Shown here: positions 17,604 through 26,821 of the stretch, piece after piece
Layout of the letters: each line of letters begins with the position of its first letter
How positions within the stretch are numbered: position 1 is the first letter of the stretch
DNA from: an uncultured Faecalibacterium sp.
GTDB taxonomy: Bacteria; Bacillota; Clostridia; Oscillospirales; Ruminococcaceae
Assembly (NCBI GenBank): GCA_934524985.1
Contig: CAKSYT010000005.1
Span: 62,001 to 126,000 of the forward strand
DNA: 64,000 nt
Reading direction: 5' to 3'
Made by a program: the position numbers and the translations under genes
Notes under the pieces: model-generated
What the model was told of the DNA's origin: nothing
Databases searched by the model: none
The model's input: only the letters and a program-made list of their open reading frames with translations

Positions 17604-19100
17604 ATGCGCAGACAAAGCTTCTGGAACCACCGGTTCACCCGCACCCGGATCAAAAGCGAGAAGGTCCAGCTGCCGGAGATGCTCTTCGGCTATATTCTGG
17701 GCCCCATGGGTGCTTCCATCTCAGGCAGTATTTTCGGCAGCATTCTGCAAAGCTACTTTACCGATGTGCTCCGGCTGGATCTGCGGTTCCTCAGCCGGCT
17801 GCAGCTGGTGTCCACCGTGCTCATCGTGGCGGCAAACCTTCTGGTAGGGCAGCTGATCGAGCGCACCCGCGCCACGGCGGGCAAGGCAAGGCCGTGGCTG
17901 CTGCTTTCGGTATTTACCTTTTCCTCTGCCAGCGTGCTCATGTTCATCGTGCCATTTCAGGGCGTGGCGCGCATGGTGTGGATCGCCGTGGCGTACAACC
18001 TGTACTACTCGTTTGCGTCCCCCATTTACAGCACAGCCAGCAGCATCATGCTCTCGGTGTCCACCCGGGACAGCCGCCAGCGCGGGCTTCTGGCCTCTAT
18101 CAACAGCATGGTGGGTCTGGGCGTGATGGGCACTTGCAGCATGGTGTTCCCCATGCTGGTGTCCTTTTTCCTCCGGGAAAATATCCACCGCTGGTTTTTT
18201 ACCATGCTGGGGGTGGCGGTGTTCACCGGGCTTACCATCTACTTGCAGTTTGCCTTTACCCGGGAGCGCGTTACCGAGGAGCGCCGCATTCTGGAAGGCC
18301 TGTACGGGCCGGAGGATGAATTTGAAGCCGCCCGGCAGGCAGAAGCACCCCCGCCGGAGCCTGCACCGGTGCAGCGGGTCTCGCTGCGCCGCCAGCTGCG
18401 GGCGGTGGCTGCCGACCCCATGTGGTGGCTCATACTGGGCGTATGCGTTTTGTTCCAGTGGAGCGGCTCTTTAAAAAACAGCACCATGACCTACTATTGT
18501 AAGTGGGTGGTGGACAACACCTTTTTGGGCAGTGCGGGTGCATGGGGCGCGTCCCAATCCCTGCTGACCATGATGGGTGCGCTGCCCATGGCGCTGGCCT
18601 CGGTGCTGCTGGTGCCGCTGACCGACCGGTTCGGCAAGCGCAAGGTGTGCGGCTGGTTTCTGCTGCTGGGCGCTGTGGGCGGCGTCCTCGCGGGGCTGGG
18701 GCAGGGCAGACTGATCCCTGCTGCCATCGGCGTTGCGCTCAAGTGCTTCGGCTCTGCGCCTACCTGCTGCCTGCTGCTTGCCATGGTGACCGATGTGGTG
18801 GACCATGTGGAGGGGCGCAGCGGCATCCGCACCGACGGACTTACCATGTCGGTGTACAGCTCCCTGTCCGTGGCGGGCGGCTCGGTGATGAGCGCACTGT
18901 TCAATGGGGTGCTGGCGCGCACCGGTTATGACCAGTGCGCCAGTACGGCGCTGGGCACTGCCGCCCAAAACGCCGCCGTGCGCCATGTGATCGCAGGCGG
19001 GTATATCTGGGTGGAAACGCTCAGCTATGTGGCGGCGGGGCTTCTGCTGCTGGCCTTCTGGAAGGTGGAAAAAGACCTTACCGCCCGGCAAAAAAACTGA
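17604..19100 (+). CDS. GPH/MFS-type sugar symporter
   Basis: 498 residues, about 12 membrane helices. The pattern near residues 20-60 (LPEMLFGYILGPMGASIS) and the conserved loop segment near residue 80-95 (LVGQLIERTRATAGKARPWLL) fit the glycoside-pentoside-hexuronide (MelB-like) family: the D-R-T/K-x-G-R-x-RPW motif is present as ERTRATAGKARPW. The substrate is unknown and no glycosidase is adjacent. It is monocistronic as far as can be seen. Confidence 0.78.
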   Translation: MRRQSFWNHRFTRTRIKSEKVQLPEMLFGYILGPMGASISGSIFGSILQSYFTDVLRLDLRFLSRLQLVSTVLIVAANLLVGQLIERTRATAGKARPWLLLSVFTFSSASVLMFIVPFQGVARMVWIAVAYNLYYSFASPIYSTASSIMLSVSTRDSRQRGLLASINSMVGLGVMGTCSMVFPMLVSFFLRENIHRWFFTMLGVAVFTGLTIYLQFAFTRERVTEERRILEGLYGPEDEFEAARQAEAPPPEPAPVQRVSLRRQLRAVAADPMWWLILGVCVLFQWSGSLKNSTMTYYCKWVVDNTFLGSAGAWGASQSLLTMMGALPMALASVLLVPLTDRFGKRKVCGWFLLLGAVGGVLAGLGQGRLIPAAIGVALKCFGSAPTCCLLLAMVTDVVDHVEGRSGIRTDGLTMSVYSSLSVAGGSVMSALFNGVLARTGYDQCASTALGTAAQNAAVRHVIAGGYIWVETLSYVAAGLLLLAFWKVEKDLTARQKN

Positions 19101-19190
19101 CCCAAAACGGCATCTGCAACAAAAAACAGAACTCTGTACCGCCCAAAACGGCATATCCTGCCGGAATTGTGTTCTGCGCCTTGTTTTGCA

Positions 19191-19219
19191 TTGCGCCCCA
19201 CCCCGGGCTGTGGTATACT
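19191..19219 (+). promoter_or_regulatory. Promoter of the DUF1846 gene
   Basis: TTGCGC (19191-19196), 17-bp spacer, TATACT (19214-19219). Confidence 0.45.
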
Positions 19220-19279
19220 TATATTTGTGATTTTTTAGCCCGGGTATGGTGTGCCGGGCCACCAGAGAGGAAACGAACG

Positions 19280-20773
19280 ATGAAAATAGGATTTGACAAC
19301 GACAAATATCTTGCGATGCAGTCTGAGCATATCCGCGAGCGCATCAAGAAGTTTGACAATAAGCTGTATCTGGAATTCGGCGGCAAGCTGTTCGACGATT
19401 ACCACGCTTCCCGCGTGCTGCCCGGCTTTCAGCCGGACTCCAAGCTGCAGATGCTTTTGCAGCTCAAGGAGCAGGCCGAGATCGTCATCGTCATCAGCGC
19501 CGAGGATATCATCAGCAGTAAGGTGCGCGGCGATTACGGCATCACCTACGATCTGGATGTGCTGCGCCTCATCGATGCTTTTCAGGAGGTGGGGCTGTAT
19601 GTGGGCAGCGTGTGCGTGACCAAGTACACCGCCGCCGCCGAGGTGGAAGCCTTTGAAAAGCGGCTGAACAGTCTGGGCATCCGCACCTTCCGCCACTACA
19701 AGATCCCCGGCTACCCCAACGACGTGGCACGCATCGTCAGCGACGAGGGCTACGGCCGCAACGAGTACATTGAGACCGAGCGCCCGCTGGTGGTCATCAC
19801 CGCGCCCGGCCCCGGCAGCGGAAAAATGGCCGTCTGCCTGTCCCAGCTGTACCATGAATATAAGCGGGGCGTCAAGGCCGGTTACGCCAAGTTCGAGACC
19901 TTCCCCATCTGGAACATTCCCCTGAAGCACCCGGTCAATCTGGCCTACGAGGCCGCCACCGCAGACCTGAACGATGTGAACATGATCGACCCCTTCCATC
20001 TGGAAGCCTACGGCGTGACCACCGTGAACTACAACCGCGACATCGAGATCTTCCCGGTTGTGAATGCGATGTTCGAGCTGATCGCAGGCCAGAGCCCCTA
20101 TAAGTCCCCCACGGACATGGGCGTGAACATGGCCGGTAACTGCATCGTGGACGATGCCGTCTGCTGCGAAGCCTCCCGCAAGGAGATCGTGCGCCGGTAC
20201 TACAAGTGCCTGTGCGAGCAGAAGATCACCGGCACCGCCAAGGAGAGCGAGCGCTACAAGCTGGAGCTGCTGATGAATCAGGCCGGGCTGACCATGGGTG
20301 CCCGGGAAGTGGAAAAGCAGGCACACGCCCGCAGCGAGGCCACCGGCGGCGCACCGGCTGCTGCCATTGAGCTGAGCGACGGCACCGTGATCACCGGCAA
20401 GACCGGCCCGCTGCTGGGTGCTACCGCAAGCGCCCTGATCAACGCGCTCAAGTATCTGGCGGGCATCCCGCAGGAGACGGATCTGGTCAGCGCTGCTGCC
20501 ATCGAGCCCATCCAGACCCTCAAGACCAACTATCTGGGCGGCAAGAACCCCCGTCTGCACACCGACGAGATCCTGATCGCCCTGTCCAGCTCTGCTGCTT
20601 CCAGTGAGCTTGCCGCAGCAGCCATGCACCAGCTGCCCAACCTCAAGGGCTGCGATGTGCATTCCACCGTGCTGCTTTCCAGCGTGGACAGCAGCACTCT
20701 GAACCGTCTGGGCATGTATCTGACCTGCGACCCCGTCTACGAGGAAGAGGATCGCAAGTACCATAAGCTGTAA
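19280..20773 (+). CDS. DUF1846 (UPF0371) family protein
   Basis: 497 residues. The ATG at 19280 follows AGAGAGGAAACG and a promoter, so the longer upstream frame was not used. The whole protein matches the DUF1846 pattern: MKIGFDNDKYLAMQSEHI at the start, the AEDIISSK segment near residue 75 and the nucleotide-loop-like TAPGPGSGKMAVCLSQ near 175-190. Structures of the family exist but the reaction is not settled. No signal peptide or membrane segment; neighbours give no pathway hint. Confidence 0.85.
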   Translation: MKIGFDNDKYLAMQSEHIRERIKKFDNKLYLEFGGKLFDDYHASRVLPGFQPDSKLQMLLQLKEQAEIVIVISAEDIISSKVRGDYGITYDLDVLRLIDAFQEVGLYVGSVCVTKYTAAAEVEAFEKRLNSLGIRTFRHYKIPGYPNDVARIVSDEGYGRNEYIETERPLVVITAPGPGSGKMAVCLSQLYHEYKRGVKAGYAKFETFPIWNIPLKHPVNLAYEAATADLNDVNMIDPFHLEAYGVTTVNYNRDIEIFPVVNAMFELIAGQSPYKSPTDMGVNMAGNCIVDDAVCCEASRKEIVRRYYKCLCEQKITGTAKESERYKLELLMNQAGLTMGAREVEKQAHARSEATGGAPAAAIELSDGTVITGKTGPLLGATASALINALKYLAGIPQETDLVSAAAIEPIQTLKTNYLGGKNPRLHTDEILIALSSSAASSELAAAAMHQLPNLKGCDVHSTVLLSSVDSSTLNRLGMYLTCDPVYEEEDRKYHKL

Positions 20774-20792
20774 AAATAAAAGAGAAACTGGT

Positions 20793-20837
20793 AAACACCC
20801 CGGTCAGAGCCGTCAGGCTCTGACCGGGGTGTTTGTT
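20793..20837 (+). terminator. Terminator of the DUF1846 gene
   Basis: Arms AAACACCCCGGTCAGAGCC / GGCTCTGACCGGGGTGTTT, 19 bp perfect. Confidence 0.87.
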
Positions 20838-20919
20838 CTGTTGCTTGCCAGTTGTCCGCAGTTGTGGTACACTTGTTCTGCTTAACTTTTATAGCGAATA
20901 GGAAAAGAGGAACAACAAT

Positions 20920-22290
20920 ATGGAACAACAACACAAGCGCAGTGCGTTCTCCGGTAAGATCGGGTTCGTGCTGTCTGCCGCAGGCGCTTCGGTGGGTCTG
21001 GGCAACATCTGGCGCTTCCCGTATCTGGCAGCCAAATACGGCGGCGGCATTTTTCTGCTGGTATACATTCTGTTGGCAGTCACCTTTGGCTATACCATGA
21101 TCGTGGCCGAGACCGCGTTGGGCCGCATGACCCACAAAAGTCCGGTCAGCGCCTACGCCCACTTCGGCAAGGGCAGGGGCATCCGGTTCGGCGGCTGGAT
21201 CAACGCCATCATCCCCATCCTGATCGTGCCGTACTATTCGGTCATCGGCGGCTGGGTCATCCACTATCTGGCCGAGTACCTGTGCGGACGCGGCGGTAAT
21301 CTGGCGGCGGACGGCTATTTCTCCGCCTTTATCACCAACGGTTTGCAGGCCGAGCTGGCCTTTTTGCTGTTCAGTCTGTTCACGCTGGGCATCATCTTTG
21401 CCGGTGTGCGCAACGGCGTGGAACGCGTCTCCAAGGTGATGATGCCGGTGCTGGTGGTGCTTTCGCTGGTCATCGCGGGCTATTCTGTCACCCGTCCCGG
21501 TGCGCTGGCGGGCGTAAAGTACTTTCTGGTGCCCAACCCCAAAAACTTCTCGTGGATGACCGTGGTCACTGCCATGGGGCAGATGTTCTACTCGCTGTCC
21601 ATTGCCATGGGCATTCTGGTCACCTTTGGTTCTTATATGAAGAAGGATGTCTCCATCGAGGAGTCCACCGAGAACGTGGAGGTGTTCGATACCGCCATTG
21701 CCATCATGGCAGGCCTGATGATCATTCCGGCGGTGTTCGCCTTCTCCGGCGGCGACCCGGACACCTTACAGGCTGGCCCTGCACTGATGTTCATCACCAT
21801 CCCCAAGGTGTTTGCCAGCATGGGTCTGGGCACCGTGGTGGGTGTGCTGTTCTTTGTGCTGGTGCTGTTTGCAGCCATTACCAGTTCCATCGCCCTGACC
21901 GAGAGCGCCGTCTCCACCTTTGAGGACGAGCTGGGCTGGGACCGCACCCGCTCCACCGTGCTCATCGGTGCCATCATGGTGGTGCTGGGCAGCCTTTCGG
22001 CACTGGGCTACGGCCCGCTGGCCGGGGTGACCGTGTTCGGAATGCAGTTTTTGGACTTCTTCGACTTCCTGACCAACTCGGTCATGATGCCCATTGCAGC
22101 CATTGCCACCTGCCTGTTGGTGTCCCGCGTCATCGGCGTGGAGCAGATCGCGCAGGAGGTGGAGCAGGACGGTCAGCGCTTCCGCCGCAAGCCGGTGTTC
22201 AATTTTATGATCCGCTGGCTTTGTCCCATTTTTGCAGCCATCATTCTGGCAAGCTCGGTGGCAAATGCTCTGGGCTGGATCGCCATGTAA
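20920..22290 (+). CDS. Neurotransmitter:sodium symporter (NSS/SNF) family transporter
   Basis: 456 residues with about 11 membrane helices. The N-terminal helix 1 has the NSS hallmark GASVGLGNIWRFPYLAAKYGG-type motif (unwound substrate/Na+ site) near residues 23-43. Bacterial members import amino acids such as tryptophan, tyrosine or leucine with sodium; the substrate here is not resolved. It lies upstream of adenine deaminase with 64 bp between, which may or may not mean co-transcription. Confidence 0.88.
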   Translation: MEQQHKRSAFSGKIGFVLSAAGASVGLGNIWRFPYLAAKYGGGIFLLVYILLAVTFGYTMIVAETALGRMTHKSPVSAYAHFGKGRGIRFGGWINAIIPILIVPYYSVIGGWVIHYLAEYLCGRGGNLAADGYFSAFITNGLQAELAFLLFSLFTLGIIFAGVRNGVERVSKVMMPVLVVLSLVIAGYSVTRPGALAGVKYFLVPNPKNFSWMTVVTAMGQMFYSLSIAMGILVTFGSYMKKDVSIEESTENVEVFDTAIAIMAGLMIIPAVFAFSGGDPDTLQAGPALMFITIPKVFASMGLGTVVGVLFFVLVLFAAITSSIALTESAVSTFEDELGWDRTRSTVLIGAIMVVLGSLSALGYGPLAGVTVFGMQFLDFFDFLTNSVMMPIAAIATCLLVSRVIGVEQIAQEVEQDGQRFRRKPVFNFMIRWLCPIFAAIILASSVANALGWIAM

Positions 22291-22354
22291 GGTAAAGAAA
22301 ACAGGTCTTTCAAGCAGCAGAACGCAGGCTTTTTAACAGGATAAGGGGGTTCTT

Positions 22355-24094
22355 ATGAAAATGGAAACCTTGAAACAGCAGATCCTGACAGCAAAGGGTG
22401 ACGTGCGGGCAGAGCTGGTGCTGAAAAACGCCCGGGTCATCAACGTGTTCACAAACGAGATCGAGCAGGCCGATGTAGCCATCAGCCAAGGCATCATCCT
22501 TGGCGTGGGGCACTATACCGGCGAGACCGAGTTGGACTTGCAGGGCAAGTATGTCTGCCCGGGGCTTGTGGATGGGCACATCCACATTGAAAGCTCCATG
22601 CTCTGCGGCCCGGCCTTTGAACAGGCGGTGCTGCCCCACGGTACTACGGCGGTGGTCACCGACCCGCACGAGATCTCCAATGTAGCAGGTACGGCGGGGC
22701 TGGACTTTATGCTGGAGACCACGAAAGATCTGGCGCTTTCGGTCTACTTCATGCTGCCCTCCTGCGTGCCTGCTACCGGGCTGGACGAGTCCGGCGCGGT
22801 GCTGGAAGCGGAGCAGCTGCGCCCCTATTACCAGCAGCCCCGGGTGCTGGGTCTGGCGGAGCTGATGAACTCCTACGGCACAGTGCGCGCGGACGAAAAA
22901 ATCCTGCAAAAGATCTGCGACTGCACCGCTGCGGGCAAAAAGATCGACGGGCACGCGCCCTTCCTCAGCGGGGAGGAGCTGAACGCCTATATCGCCGCCG
23001 GGGTGCAGTCCGACCATGAGTGCTCGGACATCCACGAAGCCATGGAAAAGCTGCGGCGCGGCCAGTACATCATGGTGCGGGAAGGCACGGCGGCGCAGAA
23101 TATGGACAGCCTGCTGCCCCTGTTCCGGGAGCCCTATTGCAGCCGCTGTATGCTGGTGACCGACGATAAGCACCCCGGAGACCTGTTGCAGGGCGGGCAT
23201 ATCGACTATATCATCCGCAAGGCCATTGCCGCCGGGGTAGACCCGGTGGTGGCGGTGCGGATGGGCACCCTTGTCCCGTGCCAGTATTTCGGTCTTGTGC
23301 ACAGCGGCGCGATAGCCCCCGGCTATACCGCCGACCTGATCGTGCTGTCGGATCTGGAGCAGTTCACGGTGGAGCAGGTGTACAAAAAGGGCAAGCTGGT
23401 GGCGCAGCAGGGCAAAATGCTGCACCCCGCCGCCCTTGCGGTGGACAAGGTACGGTTTGCGCGGGTGTTCGATTCCTTCAATATAGACGAGATCACCCCA
23501 GAGCAATTGCAGCTGAAGCAGTCCGGCACCCGGCAGCGGGTGATCTGCCTGACCCCGCATTCCCTGCTGACCACGGAAAAGATCGTTCCGTTCTGTCAGC
23601 ACCCGGGCACAGCGCCCGGCGTGGACGTGGCGCAGAAAATCGTCAAGCTGGCGGTGTTCGAGCGGCATCACCGCTCCGGCCATGTGGGCTTGGGCTTTTT
23701 GGGCAACTACGGCCTGCAATGCGGCGCAGTGGCTTCCAGCATCGCTCACGACTCCCACAACCTCATCGTGGCGGGCACCAATGATGCCGACATGGTGCTG
23801 GCGGGCAACACGGTGCGCAAAAATAAAGGCGGCTTGGCCTTTGCGCTGAACGGGCAGGTGGTAGGGGAACTGCCGCTGCCGGTGGCAGGGCTTATGAGCA
23901 CCGAGAACGCCGAGGCCGTGGAGGAAAAGCTGCAAACGCTCAAGGCAGCGCTGAAAGCCCACGGTATCTCGGAGGACATCGACGCCTTTATGACCCTTGC
24001 CTTCGTCAGCCTGCCGGTCATCCCGAAGCTGCGGCTGAACACCTACGGCATCGTGGATGTGGATGCCCAGCAGATCGTCCCGGCGGTGTTCTGA
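22355..24094 (+). CDS. ade: Adenine deaminase
   Basis: 579 residues of the AdeC amidohydrolase family: PGLVDGHIHIESSML near 68-82 supplies metal-binding histidines, TDPHEISNVAG near 103-113 is typical of bacterial adenine deaminase, and HDSHN near 464 belongs to the C-terminal part. It converts adenine to hypoxanthine and ammonia for purine salvage. Length and motifs are intact. GGGGG precedes the ATG at 22355. Confidence 0.92.
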   Translation: MKMETLKQQILTAKGDVRAELVLKNARVINVFTNEIEQADVAISQGIILGVGHYTGETELDLQGKYVCPGLVDGHIHIESSMLCGPAFEQAVLPHGTTAVVTDPHEISNVAGTAGLDFMLETTKDLALSVYFMLPSCVPATGLDESGAVLEAEQLRPYYQQPRVLGLAELMNSYGTVRADEKILQKICDCTAAGKKIDGHAPFLSGEELNAYIAAGVQSDHECSDIHEAMEKLRRGQYIMVREGTAAQNMDSLLPLFREPYCSRCMLVTDDKHPGDLLQGGHIDYIIRKAIAAGVDPVVAVRMGTLVPCQYFGLVHSGAIAPGYTADLIVLSDLEQFTVEQVYKKGKLVAQQGKMLHPAALAVDKVRFARVFDSFNIDEITPEQLQLKQSGTRQRVICLTPHSLLTTEKIVPFCQHPGTAPGVDVAQKIVKLAVFERHHRSGHVGLGFLGNYGLQCGAVASSIAHDSHNLIVAGTNDADMVLAGNTVRKNKGGLAFALNGQVVGELPLPVAGLMSTENAEAVEEKLQTLKAALKAHGISEDIDAFMTLAFVSLPVIPKLRLNTYGIVDVDAQQIVPAVF

Positions 24095-24141
24095 GAACGC
24101 TGCCTGAGACAGACGGTCTTTAACCCTGACGTTTTTATCGC

Positions 24142-24180
24142 AATGCCGGACAGTCTGCGGGCTGTCCGGCATTGCGTTTT
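24142..24180 (+). terminator. Terminator of adenine deaminase
   Basis: AATGCCGGACAG / CTGTCCGGCATT followed by GCGTTTT. Confidence 0.7.
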
Positions 24181-24195
24181 ACGGCAAGAGGGCTC

Positions 24196-24224
24196 TTGAC
24201 TTTTTGCCGCAGAACCGGTATGTT
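24196..24224 (+). promoter_or_regulatory. Promoter of fdhD
   Basis: TTGACT (24196-24201), 17-bp spacer, TATGTT (24219-24224). Confidence 0.55.
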
Positions 24225-24275
24225 GATACTGTCCGTCTGACACACAGCATTGCATTTATAATATAAGGAAACTTT

Positions 24276-25046
24276 ATGGAAAAACGCAGCACACCCTCTT
24301 TGCAGATCACCGACCGCTTTGGCGCACAGGCGGCCTTTGCCAGCCTGCGCCTGCCGGACGGCACTGAAGCCACCGTACCGGCAGAGCACGCCGCCGCTAT
24401 TTATGTAAACGAGCAGCCAGCCTTCCGGGTGGTATGCACCCCGGCGCTGCTGCCGCAGCTGGCTTTGGGGCGGCTGCTCACCGAAGGGTGGATCGCATCT
24501 GCGGACGAGGTGGAGCAGATCGCTGTCTGTGCCGAGGGTGCAAAGGTACAGGTGTATCTGCGCCACCCGCTGCCCACCCGCCGCGCCGCCGCGCAGGAGG
24601 TTGCCAGCTGCTGCACGGATAATATCGCGCTGGGCAGTCCGGTGGAGTTACAGCCTTTGCGCCTTGTGCCCGGGCTGACCTTGCAGCCGGAATGGGTGGA
24701 GCGCCTGACCGCAGCCATGCACGCCGGACTGCCGCTGTACCGCGCCACCCGGGCGGTGCACAGCTGCTTTGTGCTGCACAGGGGCAAGATCGTTTTTGCC
24801 TGCGAGGATCTGGGGCGGCACAACGCGCTGGATAAGGCGGTGGGCTGCGCGGTGCTGGCGGGGCTGCCGCTGGCGGAATGTGCGCTGTACACCAGCGGCC
24901 GGGTGCCGCTGGATATGGTGCGCAAGGCCATCCGCGCCGGGGTGCCGGTGCTGGTAAGCAAGAGCATGCCCACCGTGCAATCCGCAGAGCTTGCAGCGGA
25001 ATACGGCCTGCAGCTGGTGTGCGGGCGCAAATTCCCTAAAGTTTAA
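24276..25046 (+). CDS. fdhD: FdhD sulfurtransferase for molybdo-enzyme cofactor
   Basis: 256 residues. The C-terminal GRHNALDKAVG near 186-196 and SGRVPLDMVRKA near 210 are FdhD hallmarks. FdhD passes sulfur to the Mo/W cofactor of formate dehydrogenase. The usual CxxC sulfur-carrying loop reads ASCCTDN here (Cys112, Cys113 adjacent). No formate dehydrogenase lies in the window; the gene sits directly upstream of the AOR and molybdopterin genes, so it is either for an enzyme elsewhere or works in this module. Confidence 0.87.
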   Translation: MEKRSTPSLQITDRFGAQAAFASLRLPDGTEATVPAEHAAAIYVNEQPAFRVVCTPALLPQLALGRLLTEGWIASADEVEQIAVCAEGAKVQVYLRHPLPTRRAAAQEVASCCTDNIALGSPVELQPLRLVPGLTLQPEWVERLTAAMHAGLPLYRATRAVHSCFVLHRGKIVFACEDLGRHNALDKAVGCAVLAGLPLAECALYTSGRVPLDMVRKAIRAGVPVLVSKSMPTVQSAELAAEYGLQLVCGRKFPKV

Positions 25047-25098
25047 GCAAATATTACAAAAACAATAGTTACAAAACGGAAAAGCCTGTCCGTTTCTG

Positions 25099-25127
25099 TT
25101 GACATACTCCGCGCACGCATGTTAATA
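25099..25127 (+). promoter_or_regulatory. Promoter of the AOR operon
   Basis: TTGACA (25099-25104), 17-bp spacer, TTAATA (25122-25127); TAATAT one base later is the alternative. A hairpin CCGCTC...GAGCGG (25143-25171) and CCGGGGTTACCCGG follow in the leader. Confidence 0.65.
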
Positions 25128-25224
25128 TATTATCGAAGAGACCGCTCCGCTGTTGCAGCAGCCAGAGCGGCCTCAATTGTTGTCCGGGGTTACCCGGCAA
25201 AATAAAAAACAGGCAGGTGATAAC

Positions 25225-26142
25225 ATGAAGCAGGCAACCAACCCGTTTGCGCCCGTACCGCTGTGGCGCAAGCGGCTGCCGGGCTATGCAGCCATGGGCG
25301 TTGCGACCATCGCCTTGGCGGTCGGTCTGACCACCTTGCAAAGCGCACGCACCACGGTTGCCGGTACGCTGCTGCCGGTGTCGGAGACGGATGCAGCCGC
25401 CTATGGCATCAGCGCAGTGTACCAGCTCGACGATGGCAGCTACCGCGTGGAAGGCTCTCAGAAGGGCTTCCAGAGCGATGTGCAGGCTGCCGTGACCATT
25501 GACGCCGAGGGCAATGTTTCCGCAGTAGAGATCCTCTCGCAGGACGAAACGGAAAGCCTTGGCGGCCAGTGCGTCAATCCGGAGTTCACGTCCCAGTATC
25601 AGGGCGCAGCTCCCTTCACGCTGGCGGGCAAAAGCTACACCGTAACGGACCCCGTTACCGGTGCCGCCTATGCCGCTGCCGGTGCGGCGGAGGAGCAGCC
25701 CGCTGCTGCCGGGGATTTTGACCCCGCACAGTGGCGCACCTTCGATACCTCTCCCGAGGCCGAGGCGACCCGCAAGATGTATGCTGCGGGGCTTACCCTC
25801 TCGGCGCTGAAGGGGGAGCCTTTGGACGATGAGCTGGCCCCGCCGCTGGATTCCAGCGCAGAGGCCGTGGCACGGCGCAAGCTGTACGCAGCCATGCTCA
25901 GCAAGAGCGCACTGGACGGCGAGCCGATGGCAATCCCCTTTGCGGATCTCTCGGCAGAAGAGCAGTCTAAGGTGCGTCTGGAGCAGGCCAGCCTGACCAC
26001 CACCGGCAATGCGTCCAGTGCTGTCAGCGCAGACCTGACCGAGGTGGACGCCCTTTCCGGTGCGACCATCACCTCTTCGGCTGTGACGACCATCGTCAAC
26101 AACTCGTATTTCTATGTGACCGGGGTACTCTGCGCAGAGTGA
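25225..26142 (+). CDS. Membrane-anchored FMN-binding (RnfG/NqrC-like) protein with duplicated insert
   Basis: 305 residues from ATG 25225 (AGGTGATAAC upstream). One membrane helix (about 19-38) leaves the rest outside the membrane. The FMN-binding domain begins with DGSYRVEGSQKGF near 70 and ends with DALSGATITSSAV (275-287), the motif where ApbE attaches FMN covalently, expected at Thr281. Between them an insert holds two related repeats, residues about 176-199 and 210-234, each with (R)RK-x-YAA-x5-SAL-x-GEP. The insert is not part of the usual domain. It is the first gene of the AOR operon and probably an electron carrier for it. Confidence 0.83.
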   Translation: MKQATNPFAPVPLWRKRLPGYAAMGVATIALAVGLTTLQSARTTVAGTLLPVSETDAAAYGISAVYQLDDGSYRVEGSQKGFQSDVQAAVTIDAEGNVSAVEILSQDETESLGGQCVNPEFTSQYQGAAPFTLAGKSYTVTDPVTGAAYAAAGAAEEQPAAAGDFDPAQWRTFDTSPEAEATRKMYAAGLTLSALKGEPLDDELAPPLDSSAEAVARRKLYAAMLSKSALDGEPMAIPFADLSAEEQSKVRLEQASLTTTGNASSAVSADLTEVDALSGATITSSAVTTIVNNSYFYVTGVLCAE

Positions 26143-26164
26143 CCTCAACGGAGGAATGGAACCT

Positions 26165-26809
26165 ATGGCAAAAACTGATTTCCTGACGGCTGATATGACC
26201 CGCCGTCAATTCATGAAGATCTCGGGCAAGAGCCTTGCAGGGCTCACCCTGTCCGCTTCCATGCTGTCCCTGTTCGGCTGCTCTCAGCAGCAGGTGGATT
26301 CCGGCGCAGTGGCCACTTGGGCACTGCCGCAGGGCCTGCTGGTGGTCAATGCAGACCTGTGCACCGGCTGCCAGCGCTGCGAGATCAACTGCACTCTGAC
26401 CAACGACGGCGTGTGCTCCTCTTACATCAGCCGCGTCAAGATCCAGCGCCGCCTGAATCTGGACGGCGCAGGCAACGGCCTGCTGTCCGGCACCGATAAC
26501 TGCTGGGTCTACTTCCCGGATACCTGCCGCCAGTGCGAGGACCCCGCCTGCGGCAACGCCTGCCCGCAGAAGGCTATCACCACCGACAGCCGCGGCATCC
26601 GCGTAGTGGATACCGACAAGTGCATCGGCTGCGGTGCCTGCCATGAGGCCTGCCCGTGGCACATGCCCACCGTCAACCCCGAGACCGGCAAGTCCTCCAA
26701 GTGCATCGCCTGCGGTGCCTGCGTGGCAGGCTGCCCGTCCGGCGCATTGTCCATCGTGGATTGGGATGCCGTTACCAGCGCAGCACAGGCTGCATACTTG
26801 GATCTGTAA
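26165..26809 (+). CDS. Tat-type four-cluster [4Fe-4S] ferredoxin subunit
   Basis: 214 residues. ATG 26165 was chosen because GGAGG lies 10 bp upstream; the in-frame ATG at 26156 is too close. TRRQFMK (12-18) is a twin-arginine motif, followed by a hydrophobic segment and a lipobox-like LFGC (Cys39). Four cysteine groups are intact: C66-C69-C72-C76, C121-C124-C129-C133, C153-C156-C159-C163 and C180-C183-C186-C190, enough for four [4Fe-4S] clusters in the DmsB/YdhY-like layout. It is next to the AOR catalytic gene and should be its electron-transfer partner. Confidence 0.88.
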   Translation: MAKTDFLTADMTRRQFMKISGKSLAGLTLSASMLSLFGCSQQQVDSGAVATWALPQGLLVVNADLCTGCQRCEINCTLTNDGVCSSYISRVKIQRRLNLDGAGNGLLSGTDNCWVYFPDTCRQCEDPACGNACPQKAITTDSRGIRVVDTDKCIGCGACHEACPWHMPTVNPETGKSSKCIACGACVAGCPSGALSIVDWDAVTSAAQAAYLDL

Positions 26810-26821
26810 GGAGGAACTACA

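Noticed and set aside
15474..17630. Minus-strand frame of about 718 codons opposite fruA
   Set aside because: Shadow of the fruA coding sequence; no ribosome site or domain.
18935..19279. N-terminal extension of the DUF1846 protein
   Set aside because: It overlaps the end of the GPH transporter; a promoter and ribosome site support the ATG at 19280.
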